From: Calvatia gigantea
Lineage: Eukaryota; Basidiomycota; Agaricomycetes; Agaricales; Lycoperdaceae
Length of the DNA stretch: 64,000 bases
Direction of reading: 5' to 3'
Assembly (NCBI GenBank): GCA_025093985.1
Contig: JACAAK010000022.1
Coordinates: 62,001-126,000, forward strand
Both the position numbers and the translations under genes were made by a program. A model generated the notes under the pieces. It ran no database searches. It worked only from the letters and a program-made list of their open reading frames with translations, and was not told the DNA's origin. Positions 10,293 to 21,608 of this stretch are shown here, piece by piece (positions within the stretch are counted from its first letter, which is position 1; each line of letters starts with the position of its first letter).

Positions 10293-10683
10293 TGTCAGGA
10301 GTGCTCCAGACAGTGTTAGATGGACTCTCCTGAGTCAGGGCTCCAAGGTTTGGTAGGACACTTGTGGAGTTGTCCAAGGAGATATGGACTTGTACATAGA
10401 GATGTGGACTTAGAGCCACAATGGACACTTTTGTGATCATGTGACTTGGTCACATGATGGTTGAACTTAGTTAGAACACCTGTGGACACTTTCTGGCTCT
10501 TTAGCCTCTTACAACAGTCCACAGGTGAGTAGGACAATTTTCTGTTTTGTACTTAGCCTCTTACAACAGTCCACAGGACTGGTGTTCAATAAAACATGTT
10601 TTTCTCGAGATTCTCCCTATCAAGTCGCGTTGTTTCTTCAGTGTTAGGACCGCCAGACGTTCCCCTACACGCCCCCTTCAACA
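10293..10683 (+). repeat. Copia LTR (family B), complete, 391 bp
   Basis: It begins TGTCAGGAGTGC and ends CCTTCAACA. It matches the 5'LTR of element R (59680-60018), sharing the first 21 bases and the end, but is 52 bp longer. The reason is that a 24 bp motif (TTAGCCTCTTACAACAGTCC plus four bases) occurs twice, at 10501-10524 and 10553-10576. An AATAAA polyadenylation signal follows the second copy. No polypurine tract precedes it: pol sequence runs straight into the LTR, so a deletion lies at 10292. Confidence 0.85.
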
Positions 10684-12470
10684 GTTCTAACCTTGTGACT
10701 CTTAAGGAGGCATATGGTATTATATTCAGGCTCTTTGAGCGATTCGCCCTGGTACTTGAACACAACAAGTCTGAGGTATTCCACTTCTTCCGTAAGCATG
10801 GGGATGACAACCCGCCGATTGACCTGGGCTTTGCCCTATTCACTGGTGATACACTATTCCGACCCAAGTCTTATTGGAGGTACTTGGGTTTCTACTTCAA
10901 CTGTGCCCTTACTTTTGAGGAGCACATCTGGTACTACTCTACCAAGGCTCTTACTATGGTGAAAGTCATGAAGATGCTTGGTAATTCTATGAGGGGCTTG
11001 TGGCCTATGCAGAAGCACCTTCTCTATCAGTCGTATATCATTCCCATTGCGACATACGGCTTCAAACTTTGGTTTTTCAAGGGGTCCCGCTGCAAGGCAG
11101 CCCTTAAGAGCCTAAATGTCATGCAGAGACAGGTGGCCCTGTGGATCACAGGTGCATTCTGGACTGCTCCTACAGAGGCTGCGGAGTCATTTACGGGACT
11201 CATACCTATCCAGCTTCATATATAGAAGCTTGCTACTAGGTCAGATTACAGGATTAAAACCCTGTCGCCTAATCATCCCCTTAGGGCTCTTATGAGCCCT
11301 GAGTATTCTGGGTCTGCTAAGCTGCATGCCCACTTGATCAGTCTTATGTCTCCTGCCATTCGCAAGAAGACTAAAGGCTCCTTACTCCAGGCTGATACCA
11401 ACCTGGTGAACCTCATTGAGGAGTTTAAGCCTATGGCTTCAATTAATTGGCCTGGATACCACCTGATGGACTGCCACCCTGACCAGGTGTCATTTATGGA
11501 GGTAAAACTCAATGCAGAGGGTAACACTGACCCTGCGCACATGTATGCTCTCAATGCACACCTTCAGGAGTGTAGGGAGGACATCAGGATTGTTCATATG
11601 GCGACGGACGCGAGTCAGCTGCTTCATGGCAAGTTCCAGGCAGTTTCATCTGCCCATGTCTATTGCCAGTACAAGTGCCTTCAGGAGATTACTTATGTGG
11701 CAGGCTGAGTCACAGCACCTAATGCTGAGCTCATGGCCATTGCACCTGGTGTTCAGTTTGCTCTCAAGCAGGATGACATCAGGCTCATACACGTCTTCAC
11801 TGATTCTATTGCATCAGTGAAGCTTGCAGTTGATCTATCCACACATTCTGGGCAGGCTCTATCCCAGGGAGTGTGTGTGGCACTTAAACAATGGCTCTCT
11901 GGGGACCCCCAGAGGAGCATTGAGTTCCTCACTGTCCCTTTTTCTGAGAAGTGGGAGTTCCACTATGCTGTCCACTGGCATGTCACTTCATTCCCTCAGG
12001 TTGCCTATGGCCTGAGGCCGTTTACTTCTATTGCCCATCTATGCAAGGAGGCGGTCAACGATGTTCTGGAGTCATGGCACCAGCTATACTCTACCTCTTC
12101 ATACAAGGGGCATAGTAATATGGATCTTGCCTCTGGGACAGATCCATCTATTCTGGGGAAGCCAACCTACCTTTCTGATGGGCCCTGGCTCCCCCATGTT
12201 AGCGGCTCTAACTTGCTATGTGCAAGGGCCATACATGCCATTATAGGTCATGCTCCAATTGGGTCATACCATGTATGATTCTTTCCTAATGAAGGTATTG
12301 GCTGTTCATGTGGCGCCGCTCTTGAGGGGCGCTATTACATATTTGTCAGGTGTCCCAACCACAAGAGGAAGCTTGACAGACCTCCTCAGACCATTTGTGA
12401 GCTGATTGACTTCCTGAATGCAAATCCGGGGGCATTCACATTCAGACCAGATGATGCTGGGATCAGTTGA
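10684..12470 (+). pseudogene. LINE ORF2 C-terminal half (RNase H) with three internal stops
   Basis: The homologous frame runs from NLVTLKEAYG to TGA 12468-12470. It covers the thumb/connection (YYSTKALTMVKVMKMLGN, WFFKGSRCKAALKSLNVMQR) and RNase H (HMATDASQLLHGKF, AELMAIAPGVQFALK, FTDSIASVKLAVD). It is broken by TAG at 11223-11225 (Gln in relatives), TGA at 11706-11708 (Arg) and TGA at 12276-12278 (Arg before FFPNE). All three fit C to T transitions. Not functional. Confidence 0.85.
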
Positions 12471-13196
12471 GCTGGCATGCATGGGGGGTCTCTGCAGGGC
12501 CACTGGTCTTCTGGCCTATTAGGTGGAGAAGTTGTAAGGTAACAGGGATTGGGTCCCTGGGAGGTGCTTCCAGCCTCAGCTGGTGGTGTTCCTTTCCTGG
12601 GTCTGGTTTAGGGCTTCTTGGGAGGTGAAGACATAAAAATGGAGGTGGGGTCCCTGGGTGGCAGTGCGGAGTCATCCTGCTTAGCTGCTTTCTTGGGCGC
12701 CATCTAGGTGGCACTTCAAGTTGTCACCCTGCCTGCTGAGTTGTTCTAGATTAGGACTGGGCTGATACCCTTTCATCTGGGAAGTTGGGGGTAAGACAGT
12801 TCCAAGCGGGGGCCCCTTGCACTAGCTCTCCTGACTACACTTGTCCCTCCGAGGGCACTCAGCCGCCACTACCACTGGGTCCACCTCTTGAGGGATGATT
12901 AGGGCACCACCATGGAGTGGCAGTACATCACTGGGTATACACCACAAGACCTGGGCAACTGGGTCTTCCTCAGTGTGATGGGTATTTTGGGAAACTGGGG
13001 GATTTAGCAAGTAGGGGGGGTCTGGTCTGGTCTGGGTTAGCACTTGGGTTGGATTGGGCTGCCTCTGAACAGTATATTACTCTTAACTCATTGGACTTTG
13101 TAGTTAGGGGCTTTGTACTCTACTGCACATGGACTGTGATTGGGCACTGCATTATAAATTGGTGCAAGCCATGATTTAAAAAAAAAAAAAAAAAAA
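10684..13196 (+). mobile_element. LINE copy: 3' half of ORF2, 3'UTR and poly(A)
   Basis: This plus-strand LINE begins in ORF2 just after the YVDD block (NLVTLKEAYGIIFRLFERF) and ends with a poly(A) at 13178-13196. Its left side is covered by the copia LTR ending at 10683, so whether that is the original truncation point is unknown. The 3'UTR is 12471-13177; its hairpin near 12905 is largely decayed. The right flank is copia D reverse transcriptase sequence. Confidence 0.85.
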
Positions 13197-13386
13197 GCAC
13201 ATCTAACAGACTCATTATAGCTCTTGCTGTCAAAGAGGGCTTCAAAATGCACTCAGTTGACATCTCTTCTGCCTTCACCTATGGAGATTTCGAGGAGGAG
13301 ATCTATATGGCTCAGCCTGAGGAATATCACTAAGATGGCCCAAACCATGTCTGTAAGCTCACCAAATCCCTCTATGGCCTCAAGCT
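13197..13386 (+). pseudogene. Copia D reverse transcriptase, first piece
   Basis: It encodes RLIIALAVKEGFKMHSVDISSAF..., then EEIYMAQPE and SLYGLK. One in-frame TAA sits after EEYH. The piece begins right after a LINE poly(A) and ends at a solo LTR (13387). The frame and homology resume at 15807 (KQAARQWNKK), so the LTR sits inside copia D. Confidence 0.85.
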
Positions 13387-13826
13387 GTTAGATGTGGTCT
13401 CATCAGTCCTATAGATAGATTTGGACTTATCACTGACAGAGTTTTGGTCAGGTGATGAGTCACATGAGACAGGTGGACTTGTAGCTTCCTGTGGACGCTT
13501 TGAGAGCCTTTAGTCTCTTACAGTTGTCCACAGGTGAGCAAAGTATTGTAACTTTTTTTTTTTTTTTTTTTTTTTAAATCATGGCTTGCGCCAATTTATA
13601 ACGCGGTGCCCGATCGCAGTCCGCGTGTAGCTAAGTACAAAGCCCCAACTACAAAGTCTGATGAGTTGAGAGTAATCTACTGTTCAGAAGTGACCCAACC
13701 CAACCCAAGCGCTAGCCCAGACCAGACCAGCCCACCCCCTACTTGCCAAATCCCGGTCGCCCGAAATGCCCATCACACTGAAGAAGACCCAGTTGCCCAG
13801 GTCTTGTGGTGTACACCCAGTGACGT

Positions 13827-13845
13827 GCCGCCGCTTTGCGGCGGC
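13827..13845 (-). other. LINE 3'UTR hairpin, perfect-stem example
   Basis: GCCGCCGC (13827-13834), loop TTT, GCGGCGGC (13838-13845): eight perfect pairs, extendable by two more including one G·T. It occupies the same 3'UTR position as hairpins with different but also complementary arms in copies A, H, P, Q and several fragments. Confidence 0.75.
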
Positions 13846-14282
13846 GCCCTGATCATCCCTCAAGAGGCGGACCCAGCGGCAATGGCAGCCGAGTGCCCTC
13901 AGGGGGATAGGTGTAGTCAGGAGAGCCGGCGCAAGGAGCCCCCGCTTGGAGCCGCCTCACCCCCAACTTCCCAAGTGAAAGGGTATCAGCCCAGTCCTGA
14001 TCCAGAACAACACAGTAGGCAGGGTAGCAACTCAAAGCGCCGCCTAGACGGTGTCCAAGAAAGCAGCATAGCAGGACGGACCCGCACCGCCACCCGGGGA
14101 CCCCACCCCCGTTATTTTACGCCTCCGCCCCCCGCGAAGCCCCCAACCAGGCCCAGGAAAGGAGCACCACTAGCCAAGGCCAGAAGCACCCCCCAGGGAC
14201 CCAACCCCTGTTGCCTTACGACTTCTCCACCTAGTAGGTCAGAAGACCAGCGACACCGCAGGGACCCCCCACGCGCGCCAGC

Positions 14283-15666
14283 TCAGCCGATCCCAGTATC
14301 ATCCGGTCTGAACGCAAAAGCACCAGGGTTTGCGTTCAGGAAGTCAATCAGCTCACGAATGGTCTGAGGAGGTCTGTCAAGTTCCCTCTTGTGGTTAGGA
14401 CACCTGACGAAAATGTGGTAGCGCCCCTCAAGAGCGGCGCCACACGAGCAGCCAATGCTTTCAGCAGGAAAGAACCGTACTCTGTACGACCCAATCGGAG
14501 CATGACCAGTAACGGCACGCACGGCCCTCGCACAGAGCGAGTTAGAGCCGCTAACATGGGGGAGCCAGGGCCCACCAGAAAGGTAGGTCGGCTTCCCCGA
14601 AACAGATGGGTCCGCCCCAGAGGCGAGATCCATATTACTACGCCCCTTGTAAGAAGAGGTAGAGTACAGCTGACGCCATGACTCCAGAACATCGTCGACC
14701 ACCTCTTTCCGCAGGCGGGCAATAGAAGTGAACAGCCTCGGGCCATAAGCGACCTGAGGGAACGAGGTGACATGCCGGTGAACGGCATGGTGAAACTCCC
14801 ACTTCTCGGAAGAAGGGACAGCGAGAAATTCAATGCCTCTCTGGGGATCCCCAGAGAGCCATTGTTTAAGCGCCATACACACCCCTTGGGACAGCATCTG
14901 CCTGGAATGTGTAGACGGATCAACTGCAAGCTTCGCTGACGCAATAGAGTCAGTGAACACACGTATAAGCCTGATGTCATCCTGCTTAAGAGCAAAATGA
15001 ATGCCAAGCGAAATGGCCATGAGCTCAGCATCAGGTGCTGTGACTCGGCCTGCCACGCGAGTAATCTCCCTGAGACACTCCCGCTGGCGGTAGACATGGG
15101 CAGATGAAACTGCCTGGAACTTGCCATGGAGCGGCAGACTTGCGTCCGTCGCCATATGAACAATCCCGAAGTCCTCTCTGCACTCCCTAAGGCGCGCGTT
15201 GAGAGCATACATATGCTTGGGGTCGATGTTACCCTCTGCATTGAGTTTCACCTCCATGAATGACACCTGGTCAGGATGACAATCCATCAGGTGGTATCTG
15301 GGTCGGTTAATTGAAGCCATAGGCTCAAACTCCTCGACGAGGTTCACCAGGTTGGCATCAGCCTGGATTAAGGAGCCCTGAGTCTTCTTGCGAGTCGCAG
15401 GAGACATGAGGCCGATAGAACGAGTGTGCAATTTAGCAGACCCAGAATATTCAGGGCTCATAAGGGCCCTGAGAGGGTGGTTAGGTGACAGGGTCTTAAT
15501 CCTGTAGTCCGACCTGACAGCAAGCTTCTGTATGTGAAGCTGGATGGGTATGAGACCCGCGAATGACTCCGCGGCCCCAGTAGGAGCAGTCCGGAAGGCG
15601 CCTGTAATCCACAGGGCCACCCGTCTCTGCATGACATTCAGACTCTTAAGGGCTGCCTTACAGCGA
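14283..15666 (-). pseudogene. LINE C ORF2 C-terminal region, open, truncated at the 5' end
   Basis: An open frame of about 460 codons to TGA 14285-14283. It carries the end of the RT thumb and a complete RNase H domain (IVHMATDASLPLHGKF, DAELMAISLGIHFALK, FTDSIASAKLAVD). The Cys/His-rich end (GCSCGAALEGRYHIFVRCPNH) and DRPPQTIRELIDFLN follow. It has no stops, so the copy is young, but it has neither promoter nor RT. The Arg codon that is TGA in three sister copies is CGG here (14477-14475). Confidence 0.85.
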
Positions 15667-15806
15667 AAAGTATTGTAACTTCATTATTCAGTCTCTTATA
15701 GTTGTCCACAGTAATTGTGGATTATCTCCTCCAATACCCAATCAATAGACTTCATTCCACTACTGTTAGGACCATCTCAATGTCCCCCACACGTACCTTT
15801 TTACAA

Positions 15807-16902
15807 GCAGGCAGCTAGGCAGTGGAACAAGAAGCTACACAGTGTCATGACTGATATGGGCTACACTAAACTCCTCTCTGACAACTCCCTTTACATGTAC
15901 TCCAAGGACTCAGTCAAGGTGATAGTCCCAGTCTTCATTGATGATATCACTCTTGTCTCAAAGAGTGACACTGCCATGGACTCTACTGTCTAGAAGCTCT
16001 CCAAACACTTCAAACTTCAAGATCTTGGTACTACAGACTGGTTGTTGGCTGTACAAGTGACTCAGGATGCTCAAAATCACTCTATTTTACTTTTCCAAGC
16101 CCAGTATGCTAAGAAACTGCTGGAGTGCTTCAAAATGGATGATTGCAATGCTATGAAGACTCCCCTACCTCCAGAACTTGATCTATCCACTGATATCCCC
16201 TCTCCTGATGAGCAGGAAGCTATGAAATCTGTCCCCTACCTCTCCGCTGTTGGCTCTCTGATGTATCTAGCCACTATGACATGTCCAAACATTGCTTATG
16301 CTGTGTCTTACCTTAGCAGATTCAATCACAACCCATTTCCGAGGCACTGGACTGCTGTGAAGCATTTATTGTGCTATCTGAAAGGAACTACAGGCTACAA
16401 ACTCATCTACAAGGGGAATGACAGTAAGGAGCTGTTCCAGACTTACTCTGATGCTTCCCATGGCTTCTGCCAGGCCACAGGATGAGCTACAGGTGGATAT
16501 GTAACTCTAGTGAGTGGTAGAGCTGTAGGATGGTCCTTTAAGTGTCAGGCCTTTGTGACTCTGTCCTCTACTGAGACAGAGTATGTTGCTGCAGTGGAGG
16601 GAGACAAGGAGATCATGTGGATGAGGAACATCCTAACAGAGTTTGGCTATCCCCTTTCCCTTGCTTCAACACTCTTCATTGACAACAAGTTTGGGATCAG
16701 TGTGGCTAAGAACCCAGAGCACCATGGCAGGATGAAGCACCTTGATCTGAGGTACTACTGGCTTTGAGATGCAGTTTCTGAGAACCTAATTAACCCAGTC
16801 TATGTTCCCACTGACAAGCAATTGGCTGATATCCTGACCAAGGCTGTATATCCCAAGACTATGAAGTTTGCTGTTCCTCTCCTTGAACTCACTCCATAAT
16901 CA
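15807..16902 (+). pseudogene. Copia D reverse transcriptase and RNase H, second piece
   Basis: It continues 13197-13386 in one frame: QAARQWNKKLHSVMTDMGY, the catalytic FIDDITLVSKSD, KFKLQ-type connection, then RNase H with TYSDASHGFC, LSSTETEYVAAVEGDKE, the HLDLRYYWL region and ADILTKAVYPKT, ending LLELTP and TAA 16900-16902. Stops interrupt it at about 15991 (TAG), 16483 (TGA) and 16765 (TGA). Its 3'LTR starts near 16986. It is a degenerate copia copy, older than element R. Confidence 0.88.
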
Positions 16903-16985
16903 CTTCCTCTTCTCAGACACATTCCTTGATCACTGCCTTGCTCCTTTCCTTGTTCCCTGTCACTAGACTGTCTAGGTCAGGGGGG
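16903..16985 (+). other. Copia D 3' untranslated stretch and polypurine tract
   Basis: Short non-coding spacer ending in a purine-rich tract (AGGTCAGGGGGG) directly before the TGTGTGAGA start of the LTR. Such tracts prime plus-strand DNA synthesis. Confidence 0.7.
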
Positions 16986-17472
16986 TGTGTGAGATTTGCC
17001 CCAGTCAGTAAGCAGTAATAGTGTTGTATTAGAGAGTGTATAGGCAAAGATGGACTTAGAGCTGATGAAGTTTGGGTCATATGACTACAGTTAGTGTATC
17101 TTGTCATTTTAGTCTCTTATAGTATTCCACAGTGTTAGATGTGCTTCCATCAGTCTGTAGATAGATTGGGACTTGTAGCTGATGGAGATTTGAGTCATAT
17201 GACACAGTTACATGACTGTTGGACTTGTAGTTTGCCTGTGGATGCTTTGAGGACCTTTAGTCTCTTACAGTTGTCCACAGTAATTGTGGATTTTCTCTAG
17301 ATTCTCTCTATCAATACATGTTGTTTCTTCACTATTAGGACCATTTCATGTCCCCCTATGTGCACCTTTAACACACAGTAATTGTGGAATTACTCCCTCA
17401 GTTCTCATCCAATAGACTTCATTTAACCACTGTTACATTTCTCTTTCAATCCCCTATGTGCACCTTCTCACA
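16986..17472 (+). repeat. Copia D 3'LTR, interrupted by a solo LTR
   Basis: Left part 16986-17132 and right part 17379-17472 (ends CTTCTCACA) form one LTR. A family A LTR is inserted at 17133-17373 with a 5 bp duplication, CACAG. The right flank is minus-strand LINE ORF2 (17473), so copia D had probably inserted into that LINE, but its 5' end has been lost. Confidence 0.75.
17133..17373 (+). repeat. Solo LTR (family A, short form) with CACAG target duplication
   Basis: TGTTAGATGTGC...CCTTTAACA, 241 bp, flanked by CACAG at 17128-17132 and 17374-17378. It is about 53 bp shorter than the 294 bp form because the internal TCTTACAGTTGTCCACAG motif occurs once rather than twice. Confidence 0.9.
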
Positions 17473-17876
17473 TCAAGCCCCTCATGGAATTACCAAGTAT
17501 CTTCATGGCCTTGACTGTGGAGAGTGCTTTGGTGGAATAGTACTGAATATGCTCTTTGAAAGTCAAGCCACAGTCAAAGTAGAAGTTCAAATACCTCTAG
17601 TAGGTCTTGGGCCACAGAGGTGTATCACCTGTGAATGGAGTGAACCCCAGGTCAATGGGTGGATTGTCATCCCTGTGCTTGTAGGAGAATTGAAAGACCT
17701 CAGACTTGTCATGCTTAAGTACCAAGGTGAAACACTCAAAGAGTTGAAATATAATACTATACACCTCCTTAAGAGATGCAAGGTTGGAATTCCAGTTCTT
17801 GGACTGTATGATAATAGTGCTATCATCTACATATGACAGGAGAGTAGTCCCAAGGCAGAATACCTCCCTGTCAAAA
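17473..17876 (-). pseudogene. LINE copy F, ORF2 thumb to YVDD region
   Basis: A minus-strand ORF2 fragment corresponding to the segment from MKMLGNS back to the YVDD block. It is a more divergent LINE subfamily, like 20154-22685. It continues at 20154 across an inserted LTR: the left side ends CTGTCAAAA, the right begins TGAAAAGCC, and relatives read CTGTCGAAAAGCC. Confidence 0.8.
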
Positions 17877-18054
17877 TATTGAAACTAGAGCGTAGGGGAA
17901 CAAGAGACGGTCCTAACAGCAGTGAAACGAAGTCTATTGATTAAGAACAAAGGGAGATAATCCACAATTACTGTGGACCTCTGTAAGAGACTGAATTGAC
18001 AAGATAAACTATTCTACTCATCTGTGGACCTCTGTAAGAGACTAAAGGCTCTCA

Positions 18055-19290
18055 GTCATGTCAGATTACAGGATTAAGACCCTGTCACCTAACCATCCCC
18101 TCAGGGCCCTTATGAGCCCTGAATATTCTGGGTCTGCTAAGCTGCACACTCATTCTATCAGCCTTATGTCTCCTGCGATTCGCAAGAAGACTAAGGGCTC
18201 CTTAATCCAGGCTGATGCCAACCTGGTGAACCTCGTCGAGGAGTTTGAGCCTATGGCTTCAATTAATCGACCTGGATACTGCCTGATGGACTGCCACCCT
18301 GACCAGGTGTCGTTCATGGAGGTGAAACTCAATGCGGAGGGTAATACCGACCCCAAGCATGTGTATGCTCTCAATGCGCGCCTTAGGGAGTGTAGGGAGG
18401 ACCTCGGGATTGTTCATATGGCGACAGACGCAAGTCTGCCGCTCCATGGCAAGTTCCAGGCAGTTTCATCTGCCCATGTCTATCGCCAATGGGAGTGTCT
18501 CCAGGAGATCACTCGCATGGCAGGCCGAGTTACAGCGCCTGATGCTGAGCTCATGGCCATTGCACTTGGCATTCACTTTGCTCTTAAGCAGGGTGACGTC
18601 AGGCTCATACGCGTATTCACTGACTCTATTGCGTCGGCGAAGCTCGCAGTTGATCCGTCTACACATTCTGGGCAGATGCTGTCCCAAGGGGTGTGTGTGG
18701 CACTGAAACAGTGGCTCTCTGGGGATCCCCAGAGGGGCATTGAATTTCTTGCTGTCCCTTCTTCCGAGAAGTGGGAGTTCCACCATGCTGTTCACCGGCA
18801 TGTTACCTCGTTCCCTCAGGTCGCTTATGGTCTGAGGCCGTTCACTTCTATTGCCCGCCTGCGCAAGGAGGCGGTCAACGATGTTCTGGAGTCATGGCGT
18901 CAGCTGTACTCTACCTCTTCTTACAAGGGGCATAGTAATATGGATCTTGCCTCGGGGGCAGATCCATCTATTCCAGGGAAGCTGACCTACCTTTCGGGTG
19001 GGCCCTGGCTCCCCCATGTTAGCGGCTCTAACTTGCTCTGTGCGAGGGCTGTGCGTGCCGTCACAGGTCATGCTCTGATTGGGTCGTACCGCATATGATT
19101 CTTTCCTAATGAAAGCATTGGATGCTCATGTGGCGCCGCTCTCGAGGGGCGCTATCACATTTTCGTCAGGTGTCCCAACCACAAGAGGGAACTGGACAGA
19201 CCTCCTCAGACCATTCGTGAGCTGATTGATTTCCTGGATACGAACCCCAGGGCGTTTGCGTTCAGACCAGATGATGCTGGGATCGGCTGA
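18055..19290 (+). pseudogene. LINE H ORF2, RNase H region with one stop
   Basis: Open from 18058 to TGA 19096-19098, then open again to the normal stop TGA 19288-19290. It contains the full RNase H domain (IVHMATDASLPLHGKF, DAELMAIALGIHFALKQ, FTDSIASAKLAVDPS). The single premature stop replaces Arg (CGA) just before FFPNE, the same codon that is TGA in two other copies. Without RT and promoter it is a dead-on-arrival copy. Confidence 0.88.
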
Positions 19291-19993
19291 GCTGGCGCGC
19301 GCGGGGGGTCCCTGCGGTGTTGCTGGTCTTCTGGCCTACTGGGTGGAGAAGTTGTAAGGCAACAGGGGTGGGGTCCCTGGGGGGTGCTTCTGGCTCTGGC
19401 TGGTGGTGCCCCTTTCCTGGGCTTGGTTGGGGGCTTCACAGGGGGCGAAGGCGAAAAATAACGGGGGTGGGGTCCCCGGGTGGCGGTGCAGGTTCGTCCT
19501 GCTAAGCTGCTTTCTTGGGCACCGTCTTGGCGGCGCTTCGAGTTGCTACCCTGCCCGTTGTGTTGCTCTAGATCAGGGCTGGGCTGATACCCTTCTACTT
19601 GGGAAGTTGGGGGTAAGGTGGCTCCAAGCGGGGGCTCCTTGCGCTGGCTCTCCTGACTACACTTGTCCCCCTGAGGGCACTCGGCCGCCGTTGCTGCTGG
19701 GTCCGCCTCTTGAGGGATGACCAGGGCACCGTCACGCTGCGACGGCGTGTCACTGGGTGTACACCACAAGACCTGGGCAACTGGGTCTTCTTCAGTGTGA
19801 TGGGCATTTCGGGCGACCGGGGGATTTGGCAAGTAGGGGGTGGTCTGGTCTGGTCTGGGTTATCGCTTGGGTTGGGCTGGGTCGCTTCTGAACAGTAGAT
19901 TACTCTCAACTCATCAGACTTTGTAGTTGGGGCTTTGTACTTAGCTACATGCGGACTGCGATCGGGCACCGCGTTATAAATTGGCGCAAGCCA

Positions 19994-20024
<31 letters not shown>
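18055..20024 (+). mobile_element. LINE copy H, 5'-truncated, with 15 bp target-site duplication
   Basis: Plus-strand LINE from SDYRIKTLSPNH of ORF2 through the 3'UTR (19291-19999) to a 25-base poly(A) (20000-20024). GACTAAAGGCTCTCA flanks it exactly at 18040-18054 and 20025-20039. The host is a minus-strand family E LTR. The 3'UTR hairpin lies at 19727-19747. Confidence 0.93.
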
Positions 20025-20153
20025 GACTAAAGGCTCTCAAAGCATCCACAGGCAAACTACAAGCCTAACAATCACATGACATATCACCTGACTCAAAACT
20101 CCGCTGGCTTTAAGTCCATTTCTATCTATAAGCTGACTGGAGCATATTTAACA

Positions 20154-21608
20154 TGAAAAGCCATATCAGTGGGGCAATGTATAAGGCTGAGAGGACTGGA
20201 GAAAGAGCAGAGCCCTGCTTTACCCCCACATCCACATTGAATGGCTTGGACTTAAAAGAGTCCCAGCAATACTGGGTCTTCCATCCTACCAAGTAGTTAG
20301 CAAAGAACCTGACCATCTCAGGGGCAAATCCTTGCTTGTGCAATATTGCAACCAGTATGTCATAGTGCAACAAAGGAAAGAACTGTGTGATGTCAAACAC
20401 TACTATGCTAGTCTTGAGACCTTTGGCCCAACCCACCCTCATAATGTGGGTAAGCATCAGGCCTACATCTTTGGTAGATCTCTGGATCACACTTTTGAGC
20501 TGGTTAGGATGAAAGACCCCAAATTTGACAGAGTCAAACTGGAGCCTATTCGCAATTATTTTCTCAAACAGCTTGCCAAGTGTATTGAGAAGTACAATAG
20601 ACCTAAAGGCCTTAGGCATGAAGTACACTGGCTTCTCTGGCTTAGAGATAATCACTGACATGGATTCCTTAAAGTACTCCAGCCAGTACCCATGTAGAAC
20701 ATAGGCATTGGCCAGGCATATGAAGACTGGCAGGGTGTCCCCAAGTACAATCTATTTGAGCATCTGCCATGTAACATGGTCAAGGCCCAGAGCAGACATC
20801 TTGGAACAAGCCGACAATATGTCAGTGAGTTCCTTAGAGGAGAATATCATCTATGCATGCCCTGGGAGGGATGGCAGTGGATCAACCATAGAAGCATCAC
20901 ATTCCCTTTTGGAGGTGGAATTGTAAGTACTGTGAAGGGCTCCCCAAAGGGAATCTATGTTATAACAAGGCTGTCCCTGGTATGAGATAGCCTTGCATGT
21001 GGGTAACTTGTGTACCTTGACCCATTCCATCAGGTCCCAAGAGTACTTGTTAGTCTCAACAATTTCCTTGATCTTCTCATCAAAGAAAATGTGCTTCTTA
21101 GATGCAATAATGCATTGGAATGCCTTCCAATCCTTAGGGTCTGAGGACTCCTTGTGGGTTTGTAGAGTAGACATGCAATCCTCATCTCACCAGGGCTGAG
21201 ACTTTGCTGAAATATGTACCTCCACCATGTGGCAATGCCATATAGCAGAGAACACCAACCCAATCACCAATGCCAGGATGTCAACATCCTGTGCAGATTC
21301 AAGGGGGTGATCATGAAGATCATACACCCCTTCTCTGATCTCATCCAGGAACCACAATTCTGCAGTGGCTGCTGAGTTCTTGGGAAAGGCCTGGCAGACA
21401 TTAGTAATGTCCTCAGGGCAAGCAATGTACCATCTAAGATTGGAGATAAAAATCAAATCAATAACTGATAGGTTCTTGGTTATATCTCGAAGAATATGGG
21501 TAGAAGCCTGAGAATCTGGCAACTAGATCCCCAAGCCGAGGTCATCGGCAACTTCAAGAAGCTGTTGGGCAGATTGGTAATGGTGAGGGACAGCATGGTC
21601 CCACTCCC
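20154..21608 (-). pseudogene. LINE copy F, ORF2 RT fingers/palm, linker and endonuclease
   Basis: Minus-strand ORF2 sequence. From right to left it carries endonuclease remnants (DLIFISNLRW, PEDITNVCQAFPKNSAATAELWFLDEI) and a linker. RT follows with MSVIISKPEKPVYFMPKAFR, NTLGKLFEKIIANRLQF, motif A VVFDITQFFPLLHYD, KQGFAPEMVRFFANYLVG and KQGSALSPVLSALYIAPL. Several frameshifts and stops break it, including in the endonuclease (a stop in ...TDSQASTHILRD context near 21520). It is the same divergent subfamily as 17473-17876. At 21608 it meets a plus-strand ORF2 segment head to head. Confidence 0.82.

Larger units (their letters stand above)
13554..15666 (-). mobile_element. LINE copy C, 5'-truncated, with 14 bp target-site duplication
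   Basis: Minus-strand LINE with a T run at 13554-13575. The body extends to 15666, in the RT thumb region (RCKAALKSLN). It is flanked by AAAGTATTGTAACT on both sides (13540-13553, 15667-15680), so this is a canonical target-primed insertion with 5' truncation. The host is a family A LTR. The 3'UTR hairpin at 13827-13845 is perfect (GCCGCCGC / GCGGCGGC, loop TTT). Confidence 0.92.
13387..15806 (+). repeat. Solo copia LTR (family A) split by LINE C
   Basis: The LTR is 13387-13553 plus 15681-15806 (about 293 bp once the LINE is removed), starting TGTTAGATGTGG and ending CTTTTTACA. It lies inside copia D between SLYGLK and QAARQWN. The flanking duplication is unclear: AGC is shared at both sides, but a clean 5 bp duplication is not seen. 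LINE C interrupts it with a 14 bp duplication AAAGTATTGTAACT at 13540-13553 and 15667-15680. Confidence 0.85.
17877..20153 (-). repeat. Solo LTR (family E) split by LINE H
   Basis: The minus-strand LTR starts at 20153 (TGTTAAATATGC) and ends at 17877 (...CTAGTTTCAATA), about 295 bp without LINE H and its duplication. The flanks CAAAA (17872-17876) and TGAAA (20154-20158) can be explained as a 5 bp duplication CGAAA in which each copy lost its CpG on a different strand. LINE H sits inside, flanked by a 15 bp duplication. Confidence 0.85.

Noticed and set aside
13606..14367. Pro-rich ORFs of 180-253 codons antisense to LINE 3'UTRs (also 19206-19832, 45374-45937, 52292-52918, and 2594-3043)
   Set aside because: They read the GC-rich LINE 3'UTR and the ORF2 end backwards. 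Stops are rare there because of composition, and the copies are recent. Other copies break the frame. No codon signature or start context supports coding, though their repeated openness was noted.
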